This document shows, one piece after another, positions 7,515-15,474 of a stretch of DNA of 42,789 nucleotides (positions within the stretch are counted from its first letter, which is position 1; each line of letters starts with the position of its first letter). Location of the stretch: contig JAEUIT010000052.1 in NCBI GenBank assembly GCA_016795035.1, positions 1 to 42,789 on the forward strand, in the 5' to 3' direction. A program made the translations under genes and the position numbers. Below the pieces are notes generated by a model. It was not told where the DNA came from, did no database searches, and saw only the letters and a program-made list of their open reading frames with translations. This DNA comes from Phycisphaerae bacterium. GTDB taxonomy: Bacteria; Planctomycetota; Phycisphaerae; Phycisphaerales; SM1A02.

Positions 7515-8573
7515 ATGGAGGAGCAAGGATCGAGGGAAACGCCGTATGCAGACGTGGCCACAGCGCGGGTCGCGTTCGCGCCGCGCACCCGGCTCGCGCC
7601 GTCCCCGACCGGCGGCCTTCATCTCGGGAATGCCCGGACGTTTGCGCTGACGTGGGCGCTCGCGCGCAACGAAGGCTGGCAGGTCGTCCTCCGCATCGAG
7701 GACCTCGACCTCGACCGCGTGAAGTCGGGCGCGGTCGACGACACGCGCCGCACGCTCGACTGGCTCGGCCTCGATCATGACGGCGCCGAGCGCCAGCAGA
7801 GCCGCGACCTCGAGCCCTATCGCGCGGCGATGCGCCGGCTCGCCGCACAGGGCGCGATCTTCCGCTGCGACCGCTCGCGCAAGGACGTCCGCCTCGCCGC
7901 AAGCGCCCCGCACGCCGACGACGGCGAGACGCGCTATCCGCCGTCGCTTCGACCGCCGCGCCACGGCAACAGCGCCTGCAACGACGAGACGCCTGCAACG
8001 ACGAGCTACGCCTTCTTCGACGGCCCGCACAACCATCGCTTCCTCGTCGAGCCCGGCGCGGAGCGCGTGCATGACGAGCTCGCCGGCAACGTGGAGTTCG
8101 ATCCCGGGCTCGAGGCCGGCGACTTCCTCGTTTGGACGAAACTCGGCGTGCCGTCGTACCAGCTCGCGGTCGTCGTCGACGACCTCGCGGACGGCATCAC
8201 CGACGTCGTGCGCGGCGACGACCTGCTCGCGAGCGCCGCGCGGCAGCAGTTGCTCTATCGCGCGCTCGGCAGCCCGTCGCCGCGCTGGTGGCACCTGCCG
8301 CTCCTTCACGACGAGTCGGGAGTCCGGCTCGCGAAGCGGCACGGCGCCACGAGCCTGAGCGCCCTCCGGGAATCGGGCGTCTCCCGCGAGCGCGTCCTCG
8401 GCCTTCTTGCCTTTCTCGCCGGCCTGAACCCCCGCCGCGGCGAACTTTCCCTCGATGACTTCCGGTCGCTCGTCACGCGAGATACGCTTGCGGCGCTCGT
8501 CGTTCGCGAAGGGCGAACCCCTGCCCGCATCACGCCTGAGGACTTCGCATGGCTTTCGAAAAACTCGGTCTAG
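7515..8573 (+). CDS. gluQ: Glutamyl-Q tRNA(Asp) synthetase / GluRS catalytic-domain paralogue
   Basis: 352 residues from ATG 7515. It is a class I synthetase catalytic domain without the anticodon-binding part. Seen: APSPTGGLHLGNARTF (HIGH region), LRIEDLDLDR, and VRLAKRHG in place of KMSKS. GluQ enzymes attach glutamate to queuosine at position 34 of tRNA(Asp). The zinc site usual in E. coli GluQ is reduced to one Cys (IFRCDRSRKD). The linker near residues 145-175 is Pro/Asn-rich and is encoded in part by two 17-bp tandem units, each carrying CTGCAACG (7976 and 7993). Its last 25 bp overlap the next gene. Confidence 0.87.
   Translation: MEEQGSRETPYADVATARVAFAPRTRLAPSPTGGLHLGNARTFALTWALARNEGWQVVLRIEDLDLDRVKSGAVDDTRRTLDWLGLDHDGAERQQSRDLEPYRAAMRRLAAQGAIFRCDRSRKDVRLAASAPHADDGETRYPPSLRPPRHGNSACNDETPATTSYAFFDGPHNHRFLVEPGAERVHDELAGNVEFDPGLEAGDFLVWTKLGVPSYQLAVVVDDLADGITDVVRGDDLLASAARQQLLYRALGSPSPRWWHLPLLHDESGVRLAKRHGATSLSALRESGVSRERVLGLLAFLAGLNPRRGELSLDDFRSLVTRDTLAALVVREGRTPARITPEDFAWLSKNSV
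7974..8007. repeat. 17-bp tandem duplication inside gluQ
   Basis: Two adjacent copies of CGCCTGCAACGACGAGA (the second ends in C) encode the CNDET and PATTS stretch of the gluQ linker. Each copy contains the full SCTGCAACGnnGAG consensus. Confidence 0.8.
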
Positions 8574-9061
8574 CCTCGTGTGCCGCGCTCGTCGCCTCGA
8601 CCTCGATGGTTGCGACCTCGTGCGAACCGCCGAAGGTCGGCGAGACCGAGAAGGTGAAGATCGCGGGCACCGAGTACACGCTGAAGACCGCGATGGACGA
8701 CAAGTCGCGCACGAAGGGTCTGGGCGGCGTCGATCAGATCGACGAATTCGGCGGGATGATCTTCGTCTTCCCGGACTCGCTGCCGCGCAGTTTCTGGATG
8801 TACGGCTGCACGATCGATCTCGACATCGCCTTCCTCGATCCCCTGGGGATCGTGACGGCGGTGCACACCATGCCGAAGGAAGCCCCGCGCGGCGCGAATG
8901 AGAGCGATGCCGCGTACGGCGCTCGCCTCAAGCGCTATTCGAGCGTCTCGCCGGCGCAATTCGCGATCGAGCTTCGGCCGGGTTCTTTCCAGAAGTTGGG
9001 CATCAAGCGAGGCTCAAAGATCGATCTTGATCTCTCCCGACTGAAGGCCGCCGCGAAGTGA
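8549..9061 (+). CDS. DUF192 family lipoprotein
   Basis: 170 residues. The N-terminus is a short signal peptide ending in a lipobox-like VATSC with C25, so it is probably a lipoprotein of the cell envelope. The rest is a single DUF192 domain: a leading strand (VKIAGTEYTLKTAMDD), the RTKGLGG turn, GGMIFVFPDSLPRSFWMYGCTIDLDIAFLD and a final SFQKLGIKRGSKI segment. The family's function is unknown. It overlaps the end of gluQ by 25 bp, so the two are translationally close and probably co-transcribed. Confidence 0.88.
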   Translation: MAFEKLGLASCAALVASTSMVATSCEPPKVGETEKVKIAGTEYTLKTAMDDKSRTKGLGGVDQIDEFGGMIFVFPDSLPRSFWMYGCTIDLDIAFLDPLGIVTAVHTMPKEAPRGANESDAAYGARLKRYSSVSPAQFAIELRPGSFQKLGIKRGSKIDLDLSRLKAAAK

Positions 9062-9084
9062 GCCGATGACGACCGACGCGGGCG

Positions 9085-10428
9085 ATGGCACTCCGTGACG
9101 CCGCGATGACTCGCGGCGCAGTGCCGCCAGCGGAGGTCGGGGCTTTCTTTGGGGGTCGAGTGAGGGGAGACGCGTCGGCAACGATTCTGGTGCTCGCGTC
9201 GCCATGCGCGGCGTCGGACGCCGCGCGCCTCGCCGACGCCCTGCGCACGCTGCCGTGGCCCGGCTGCCCGAATCGCCCACCGATCGAACTCGCGACGATG
9301 GACTCGCTCGAGGCCCGCGCCGCGCTCGATCGCCCGGATCACGCGGCGCCCCTCGTCTATGTCGTCGTATGTCAGGGGGCGAGCGGGAACTCCGACGGCG
9401 GCGCCACGCTCGACCGCTTCCGCGAAGTCGCGTCGGTCGACTCGACGCCGATCGTCGCGATCGGCTGCTGCCGCGCCGCCTGCCCCACCGAATCCCCCAC
9501 CGAAAACCCGATCATCGCGCTCCCGCCGGACACCACGCCCGAAATCGTGGCTGCAACGTTGAGCGGACTGCTCGCGCGCCAGGCCGACGTCGATCGGCTC
9601 AGCCGCGAGCTCACCCTGACGGGCCGCGTCGCGGACGGCGTGCAGTCGGAGTTGACGCGCATCGACGAGGAGCTCCAGATGGCTGCAATCCTGCAGCAGG
9701 AGTTCCTGCCGAAGACGCCGTCCGACGTCGAAGGCGTCGAGTTCGGCGCCCTCTGGCGCCCGGCGGGAAGCGTCTCCGGCGACGTCTACGAGATCGCACG
9801 GCTCGACGAACGGCACGTCGGGCTCTTCCTCGCCGACGCCGTCGGCCACGGGGTGCCCGCAGCTTTGATGGCGATGCAGCTTTGCCGCGCGCTCGAGACG
9901 CGCGACCACCACGATCGCTTCCGCCGTCTCGTGCCGCCGAGCGAAGCGCTCGCGCGGCTCAACGCGCTCATGGCCGATCGCCAAGGGCGAGTCGGCCGCT
10001 ACGCAAGCGCGATCTACGCGCTCGTCGATTGCCGCGAGCGCGTGATGCGCGTGGCCTGCGCGGGCGGACCGCCGCCGGTCCTCATCGCGCCGAACGGCGA
10101 CGTGCGCCTCGTCCCTGCGCGCGGTCCGCTCCTTGGCCTGGTGCCGACCGCGGAGTTCGAGGAATCCGTCGTCGAACTCGGGCCGGAAGACCTGATCGTC
10201 CTCCACTCCGACGGTCTCGAGCAGGCGTTCCACGACGACGGCGAGCTCTTCGCGCCGCCCTCCATCATCCCACGCCATCTCGACGAACTCGCGCGCCTGC
10301 GCTCGCTCAACTCCTGCGAGGCCGCGATCGATGCGGTCGCCCGCAAGCTCGACGGCGAGGAAGGGTCGCTGCATCCGAGCGACGACTGCACGCTGTTAGT
10401 GATGCGAGCGCATCGACGGGCGGCGTGA
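9085..10428 (+). CDS. PP2C-type (RsbU/SpoIIE) serine phosphatase with degenerate receiver domain
   Basis: 447 residues (ATG 9106 is an alternative start). The C-terminal 230 residues are a PPM phosphatase of the RsbU/SpoIIE kind: LQQEFLPKTP, GALWRPAGSVSGDVYEI, FLADAVGHGVPAALM with metal-binding Asp and Gly, HSDGLEQAF and a closing HPSDDCTLLVM. Such enzymes dephosphorylate anti-sigma-factor antagonists. Residues about 30-160 look like a response-regulator receiver in strand-helix rhythm, but VYVVVCQG stands where the phosphorylated Asp would be, so I infer a non-phosphorylatable receiver. A short coiled coil (residues about 165-215) links the two. No anti-sigma or STAS partner is in the window. 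Confidence 0.88.
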   Translation: MALRDAAMTRGAVPPAEVGAFFGGRVRGDASATILVLASPCAASDAARLADALRTLPWPGCPNRPPIELATMDSLEARAALDRPDHAAPLVYVVVCQGASGNSDGGATLDRFREVASVDSTPIVAIGCCRAACPTESPTENPIIALPPDTTPEIVAATLSGLLARQADVDRLSRELTLTGRVADGVQSELTRIDEELQMAAILQQEFLPKTPSDVEGVEFGALWRPAGSVSGDVYEIARLDERHVGLFLADAVGHGVPAALMAMQLCRALETRDHHDRFRRLVPPSEALARLNALMADRQGRVGRYASAIYALVDCRERVMRVACAGGPPPVLIAPNGDVRLVPARGPLLGLVPTAEFEESVVELGPEDLIVLHSDGLEQAFHDDGELFAPPSIIPRHLDELARLRSLNSCEAAIDAVARKLDGEEGSLHPSDDCTLLVMRAHRRAA

Positions 10429-10491
10429 GAGAGTAGGAGCAAGGAGCAAGGATTAGGGAGCAAGGGTGGGCGCGGGGCTCAATCCCTCGCA

Positions 10492-10929
10492 TCAGCCTCG
10501 CAAGATCTCGATGCCGTAGGACGGCGCCATCGCGATCATGGTGGCGATGTCTTCCTTGGTCGGAGGAACGGGCGGCGAGCTCCGATCCTTGAGCTGGCGG
10601 CCGATCGATTCGAAGTAGCGTTCGATCCCCGCCGGCGATGCGGTCTCGAGGAGGATCGCCTCCTCGGTGCCGGTATTCTTGAAGTGATGCGGGATGCCGC
10701 GGGGCGCGAAGATGAAGTCGCCCTTCTTGAGCACTCGCGTCGTGTCGCCGAGATAGAACGTGATCTCGCCCGCGAGGACGAACATGGTCTCGTCCTCGCG
10801 CTGATGCACATGGCGCGGCGGGCCGCCGTTCGGCGGAAGCGTCGCTTCCATCACCACGTACGCACCGTTGGTGTCGGCGCCCGAAAGAAGGATCGCGACG
10901 CGATCGCCTGCAACGGAGATGACTTTCAT
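10492..10929 (-). CDS. Cupin domain protein
   Basis: 145 residues, a single small beta barrel. Motif 1 is PPRHVHQREDETMFVLAG (two His and a Glu) and motif 2 is GDFIFAPRGIPHHFKN, so the usual His/His/Glu/His metal site is complete. The C-terminal 40 residues are helical and Pro-rich. The substrate is unknown; single cupins of this type include dioxygenases, isomerases and sugar-binding sensors. It lies 54 bp after the riboflavin synthase gene on the same strand and may be co-transcribed. Confidence 0.88.
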   Translation of the reverse strand: MKVISVAGDRVAILLSGADTNGAYVVMEATLPPNGGPPRHVHQREDETMFVLAGEITFYLGDTTRVLKKGDFIFAPRGIPHHFKNTGTEEAILLETASPAGIERYFESIGRQLKDRSSPPVPPTKEDIATMIAMAPSYGIEILRG

Positions 10930-10983
10930 CGTTCGTCTCGGCTCATGAAGTGGAGTGATCGACCTTGAGGCAGTCTACATCGA

Positions 10984-11634
10984 TCACTGCCTTGCGGCCG
11001 CCGCCCGCAACTCCTCGCGCCGCGCGACCATCTTCGCGAGGCAATCGAACTCGACGTTCGCCTCGCCGCCGACCGACAGGTCTTGCAACGTCGTGCGCGC
11101 GAGCGTCTCCGGAATCAGGCACACGTCGAATGTCGACGTTGCGTCGTCAATGGCTGCAACGGTGAGTGAGACGCCGTCGAGCGCGATGGAACCTTGTGGC
11201 GCAAGAAGCGCCCGCCAGTCGTGGGGAATCGCGACGCGCACGCGCCACTCGCCGTCGGTGACGATCGCCGCGACACGGCCGACCGCGTCGACGTGCCCCT
11301 GGACGAAGTGACCGCCGAGGAGCGTCGTCGGGGTCACCGAGCGTTCGAGGTTCACGCGGCTGCCGGCCGCGAGGCCGCCGAGCGTCGTTTTTCGCAGGGT
11401 CTCGGGAATGACGTCGAAACCGAGCGTCGCGCTCCCGGGCGACAAGGGAGTCGGCGCGACATGAACGAGCGTCAGGCAGCAGCCGTTCACCGCGATGGAC
11501 TCGCCGATCGCGAAGGGAATCGGCGGCGTGAAGGCCTTCGGGCCGCTCGAAACCTCGATCAGGAGGCGTCGCCCGCTTGCCGTTTCGGTCGCGTTCGCGA
11601 CTCGCCCGACCGTCTGCACCAAGCCGGTGAACAT
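10984..11634 (-). CDS. ribE: Riboflavin synthase, alpha subunit
   Basis: 216 residues from ATG 11634 (MFTGLVQTVG, the hallmark N-terminus). The enzyme dismutates two 6,7-dimethyl-8-ribityllumazine molecules to riboflavin in the last step of the pathway. Two homologous lumazine-binding barrels are visible: IAVNGCCLTL with VIPETLRKTTL in the first, and GHFVQGHVDAVG, IALDGVSLTV and LIPETLARTTL in the second. The usual C-terminal helix follows. No other rib gene is adjacent. It is divergent from the beta-propeller gene at 11831, with about 200 bp between them. Confidence 0.95.
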   Translation of the reverse strand: MFTGLVQTVGRVANATETASGRRLLIEVSSGPKAFTPPIPFAIGESIAVNGCCLTLVHVAPTPLSPGSATLGFDVIPETLRKTTLGGLAAGSRVNLERSVTPTTLLGGHFVQGHVDAVGRVAAIVTDGEWRVRVAIPHDWRALLAPQGSIALDGVSLTVAAIDDATSTFDVCLIPETLARTTLQDLSVGGEANVEFDCLAKMVARREELRAAAARQ

Positions 11635-11712
11635 CGTGCGGGAGGCTACCGAGGCGGCAGTCGCGCGGCAAACGCGAGGCCGCCCGTCTCGCCAATGGGG
11701 AATGCTCGACTC

Positions 11713-11742
11713 TTGACGCTTCCTCCCCTTCCCTCGGATACT
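11713..11742 (+). promoter_or_regulatory. Candidate sigma-70-type promoter
   Basis: TTGACG at 11713-11718 and GATACT at 11737-11742 are separated by 18 bp and lie about 90 bp before the start at 11831. This is the best -35/-10 pair seen in the window. It is a prediction from two hexamers only. Confidence 0.5.
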
Positions 11743-11830
11743 TTCCGGTCTCGCTCGATCGGTGCCCGGCCTCGCCCGGCGCCGCGATCGTCGCCCCTTC
11801 GGACTTTCCTCCAACTCGGAGCCCGCGCTG

Positions 11831-13222
11831 ATGTCGAACGTCACTCGCCTTGTCTCGTCGCTTGTCCCGTCTGTCGGCAATATCGCCGGAATCCGTGAGG
11901 GACTCGGGATGGGACTCGTTGGGGCTGTGGTCATGGCGTCCGCCTGTGTCACGACCCTCGCTGATGCGTCGGTGCAGTCGACGAACGCGACGAGTCCCGC
12001 GGCCGACGCCGCCGTGAACGCGACCCAGACGAAGCTCGACGCCGTCACCGCCGAACTCGACCGCGAGTACATCATCGGACCGACGATCGCGAAGGACCTC
12101 GACCTCCGCATCGCCTGGCAGTCGCGCCTCGCGCCGAACGGCGGGCCGCTCAAGTACATCGCGACGGCCGAGGACGCGATCCTCGTTCTCGACTCGCGCA
12201 ACGGCATCGCCCGTCTCAACCCGGCGAACGGCGCGGAGATGTGGCGCGTGTCGGTCGCGAACGAGATCGACATCTTCCGCGGCCTGCACTGGGCCCGCAT
12301 CCAGGAGCCGCGCAGCGGTGCGCTCGGCGCGCCGCTCGAGCGCCGCGATCCGCGCGAGACCGCGAAGAAGCCGTGGCTCCTCACGCTCTACCTCGCGACC
12401 GACACCGAGCTCCACGCGATCGATGCGGCGACCGGCTCCCTCGTCGACCGTCAGAACTTCGAGAAGCTCCCCGCGACCCCGCCGCTCGGCGTCGGGCCGT
12501 ACCTCATCTACGGCACGATCGGCGGCCAGCTCGTGTGGCACGACTTCGTCCTCGGCCATGAACTCCGCGCGAACTCGCTCGACTCGAAGTCGCGGCCGCG
12601 TCCGCTCCTCGTCGGCAACTCGGTGATCGCGGTCAGCGATCGCGGCATGGTGCTGTGCGCCGACGCCAAGTCGGCCACGACGCGCTGGACGACGCGCACG
12701 CTCGGCGGCATCGTCGCCCGGCCCGCGGCGGGCAGCGGCATGATCTTCGTTCCGTCGCAGGACCAGTACCTCTGGGCCTTCGACGCCCGCAGCGGCGCCC
12801 CGCGTTGGCGTTACTTCACGCAGAGCGAACTCGTCACGCCGCCGTACGCCTTCGAGGACTCGGTTCTTCAGTACGTGCCGACGGAAGGCCTCGTCTGCCT
12901 CGCCGCCGACGCGAAGGGAAAGATCGACGGCGTCGTCCGTTGGCGCAACGACCAAGCGCACGGCGTGCCGCAAGGAATCATCGACGGGCTTCTCCTCCTC
13001 TGGGACGGCGACAAGCACCTCGCGACGACCGTCGACCCGAAGACCGGCGTCGTCCTCGACCGCTACAGCCTCCCGAGCGCGCTCATGATCGACCTCGTGG
13101 AGGAAGGCCCGCTCGCGGGCGACCTTCTCACGATCAGCGAGGACGGACGCGTCGAGCGCCTCACCTCGCTTGCCCCGAAGGCTCCCGCGCCGGCCGCCGC
13201 TGCCGCGGGCGCCACGAAGTGA
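11831..13222 (+). CDS. PQQ-like beta-propeller protein, exported
   Basis: 463 residues from ATG 11831 (MSNVTRLVSS). A hydrophobic segment (about residues 28-42, MGLVGAVVMASACVTTL) suggests export. After a short helical region come propeller blades of the BamB/PQQ type: LVLDSRNGIARLNPANGAEMWRVSV, LHAIDAATGSLVDRQNF, VLCADAKSATTRWTTRTL, LWAFDARSGAPRWRYFTQ, LVCLAADAKGKIDGVVRW. The blades end in a low-complexity Ala/Pro tail. Such proteins act as envelope scaffolds in planctomycetes and in BAM complexes; a specific role cannot be read here. purH follows after 33 bp on the same strand. Confidence 0.82.
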   Translation: MSNVTRLVSSLVPSVGNIAGIREGLGMGLVGAVVMASACVTTLADASVQSTNATSPAADAAVNATQTKLDAVTAELDREYIIGPTIAKDLDLRIAWQSRLAPNGGPLKYIATAEDAILVLDSRNGIARLNPANGAEMWRVSVANEIDIFRGLHWARIQEPRSGALGAPLERRDPRETAKKPWLLTLYLATDTELHAIDAATGSLVDRQNFEKLPATPPLGVGPYLIYGTIGGQLVWHDFVLGHELRANSLDSKSRPRPLLVGNSVIAVSDRGMVLCADAKSATTRWTTRTLGGIVARPAAGSGMIFVPSQDQYLWAFDARSGAPRWRYFTQSELVTPPYAFEDSVLQYVPTEGLVCLAADAKGKIDGVVRWRNDQAHGVPQGIIDGLLLLWDGDKHLATTVDPKTGVVLDRYSLPSALMIDLVEEGPLAGDLLTISEDGRVERLTSLAPKAPAPAAAAAGATK

Positions 13223-13255
13223 TCGTCGGCTGACGCCTCTCACTCGCCTCAATCC

Positions 13256-14875
13256 ATGACTGTCGAAGTACCCACGAAGATCACGCGGGCGCTCTTGTCG
13301 GTTTCCGACAAGACGGACCTCATCCCGTTCGCCCGCGCCCTCGCCGACTTCGGCGTCGAGCTCGTCTCGACCGGCGGCACGGCTGCAACGCTGAGCGCCG
13401 CCGGCATTCCCGTCACGCCGATCGAGAAGCTCACCGGCTTCCCGGAGATCCTCGACGGCCGCGTGAAGACGCTGCACCCGGCGGTGCACGGCGGCCTTCT
13501 CTATCGCCGCGACATTCCCGCGCACGTGCAGCAGGCGTCGGCGCATGGCATCGCGCCGATCGACCTTGTGTGCGTGAACCTCTATCCCTTCGAGCGCACG
13601 ATCCGCAAGGAAGGCGTGCGCGAGGACGAGGCGATCGAGCAGATCGACATCGGCGGCCCGTCGATGCTGCGGAGCGCCGCGAAGAATTTCGGTGCCGTGA
13701 CCGTCGTGACTTCGGCCAGCCAGTACGACCGCGTGATCGAGGAGATGCGCGAGCACAAGGGCTGCACGACGCTCACGCTTCGGCGCGAGTTCGCGTCGGC
13801 GGTGTTCGCCCGGACCGCGGAGTACGACGCGGCGATCGCGACGTGGATGAGCCAGCGCGCGGGCCAAGGCGAGGACGGGCCGATGCGCCCCTTCCCCGAC
13901 GTCCTTCGGCTCACGTACGTCGCGCACGGCGACCTGCGCTACGGCGAGAACCCGCACCAGCTCGCGGCCGTCTACCGCGATCCGTCGTCGAACGAGCCGA
14001 GCGTCGTCACCGCCGAGCTGTTAGCCGGCAAGCCGCTCTCCTACAACAACCTGCTCGACGCAAGCGCCGCGCTCGAACTCGTGCAGGATCTCCGCGACCT
14101 CTTCGGGGACCAATTCGCCGCGTGCGTCGTGAAGCACACGAACCCCTGCGGCGCGGCCGTCGCGAAGACCGCGACCGAGGCCTTCCTCCGCGCCTACGCG
14201 GGCGATCCGCTCGCGGCGTACGGCGGGATCGTCGCGGTCTCGGGGCCGATCGACGTCGCGTGCGCCGAAGCCATCGCGACCGGCGATCGCTTCCTCGAGG
14301 TGATCGTGGCCGAGCGCTTCGAGCCGGACGCGGTGCGCGTCCTCTCCGAGCGCTGGAAGAACGCGCGGCTCCTTGCGACTGGCCCGCTTCGCCCGACGCC
14401 CGCAAGCGCGACGACCTATCGCAGCGTGCCCGGCGGCCTCCTCGCGCAGGAGCGCGACACGCGCCCGACGACGCCTCGCGATCTCACGCACTCGGCCGGA
14501 CCTGAAGCCAACGACGCGCTCGCGCAGGACGCCGCGTTCCTGATGACGGTCGTGAAGCACCTAAAGAGCAACGCCGTGTGCATCGGCGCCGATCGCCAGC
14601 TCTTCGGCGCGGGCGCCGGTCAGATGGATCGCCTCGCCGCGTGCCGCAACGCGGTCGAGAAGGCGGGCATGCGGCTCCGCGATCCGAACGTGCGGCCGGT
14701 CGCGGCGAGCGACGCGTTCTTCCCCTTCGACGACGGCCCGAAGGTCCTGATCGACGCAGGCGTGAAGGCGATCGTGCATCCCGGCGGCTCGAAGCGCGAC
14801 GGCGACACGTTCGCGCTCTGCAACGCGAAGAACGTCATCTGCTGGGTGACGGGCGTGCGCCACTTCCGGCATTGA
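13256..14875 (+). CDS. purH: Bifunctional AICAR transformylase / IMP cyclohydrolase
   Basis: 539 residues, within the family's usual range. It carries out the last two steps of IMP synthesis. The N-terminal cyclohydrolase domain shows ALLSVSDKT, ELVSTGGTAATL, LTGFPEILDGRVKTLHP and NLYPFERT. The C-terminal transformylase domain shows RYGENPHQ, YNNLLDASAALELV, the catalytic Lys-His in VVKHTNPCGAA, and FPFDDGPKVLIDAGVKAIVHPGGS. It appears complete, ending just before a REP-like repeat cluster. One CTGCAACG motif (13383) is read as Ala-Thr using the GCT and GCA codons, which look uncommon in this gene. Confidence 0.97.
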   Translation: MTVEVPTKITRALLSVSDKTDLIPFARALADFGVELVSTGGTAATLSAAGIPVTPIEKLTGFPEILDGRVKTLHPAVHGGLLYRRDIPAHVQQASAHGIAPIDLVCVNLYPFERTIRKEGVREDEAIEQIDIGGPSMLRSAAKNFGAVTVVTSASQYDRVIEEMREHKGCTTLTLRREFASAVFARTAEYDAAIATWMSQRAGQGEDGPMRPFPDVLRLTYVAHGDLRYGENPHQLAAVYRDPSSNEPSVVTAELLAGKPLSYNNLLDASAALELVQDLRDLFGDQFAACVVKHTNPCGAAVAKTATEAFLRAYAGDPLAAYGGIVAVSGPIDVACAEAIATGDRFLEVIVAERFEPDAVRVLSERWKNARLLATGPLRPTPASATTYRSVPGGLLAQERDTRPTTPRDLTHSAGPEANDALAQDAAFLMTVVKHLKSNAVCIGADRQLFGAGAGQMDRLAACRNAVEKAGMRLRDPNVRPVAASDAFFPFDDGPKVLIDAGVKAIVHPGGSKRDGDTFALCNAKNVICWVTGVRHFRH

Positions 14876-15235
14876 CGGGGAGACTCGGGGGAGAAGTCTC
14901 AACATCCTCCCTCGCGATTCGCGGGGGAGGTGTCATCGCGCCAGCGATGACGGAGGGGGTCTGCCTGCGAACCAGCCCCCACCACCATCGCGTTGCGATG
15001 GTCCCCCTCCCCCAAATCGAAGATTCGGGGGAGGATGCAGAGTGCGCTCCGCGTTGCAGCTGCGCTCCCTGAATCCTCCCCCACGTCTCGTGGGGGAGGT
15101 GGCATCGCGCAGCGATGACGGAGGGGGCGCACGCGCACGAGCCCCACCACCATCGCGTTGCGATGGTCCCCCTCCCCCAAACTGCGTTTGGGGGAGGTGT
15201 CATCGCGCAGCGATGACGGAGGGGCGCACTTATCT
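14876..15235. repeat. Intergenic palindromic repeat cluster 2
   Basis: There is no gene here. Four GGGGGAGG stem-loops lie at 14905-14930, 15006-15034, 15075-15099 and 15171-15197, separated by smaller hairpins built on CATCGC/GCGATG and by GACGGAGGGGG tails. The outer CCTCCCC/GGGGAGG arms are constant, but the inner base pairs change together (AAATC with GATT, ACG with CGT, AAAC with GTTT). The pairing is therefore kept while the sequence drifts. Same family as 1231-1573 and 42497-42576. Confidence 0.85.
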
Positions 15236-15293
15236 GCACGCCCACCGCGCCGTCGCCGGAGAGATCCGCCGGTCCCGCCACCTCGTCGCAACG
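15236..15293 (-). pseudogene. Remnant of a dockerin-like coding tail
   Basis: On the minus strand this stretch reads VAGPADLSGDGAVG and then loses the motif. It matches the second dockerin-like repeat of the gene at 17023-18297 (AGPADLSGDGIVG). At DNA level 15249-15278 equals 17080-17109 at 28 of 30 positions, in the same orientation. There is no proper reading frame around it, so it looks like a leftover of a gene tail beside the repeat cluster. Confidence 0.6.
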
Positions 15294-15474
15294 GTGTCCT
15301 TTTTCGTCAACTCGAGACTTTCTTGCGCGGCGGCCGGCAGGGCGCGCGTTTTACTTTGTGGTAGATCGCGCTTTCCATACATCCGTCGATGGTGAAGGAA
15401 GGATCCTCGCGACGCGCTCGGCATGGTTCCGCGATCAACCCGGCGGACGAGCGTGGAAGGAGGTTCTTTACATC

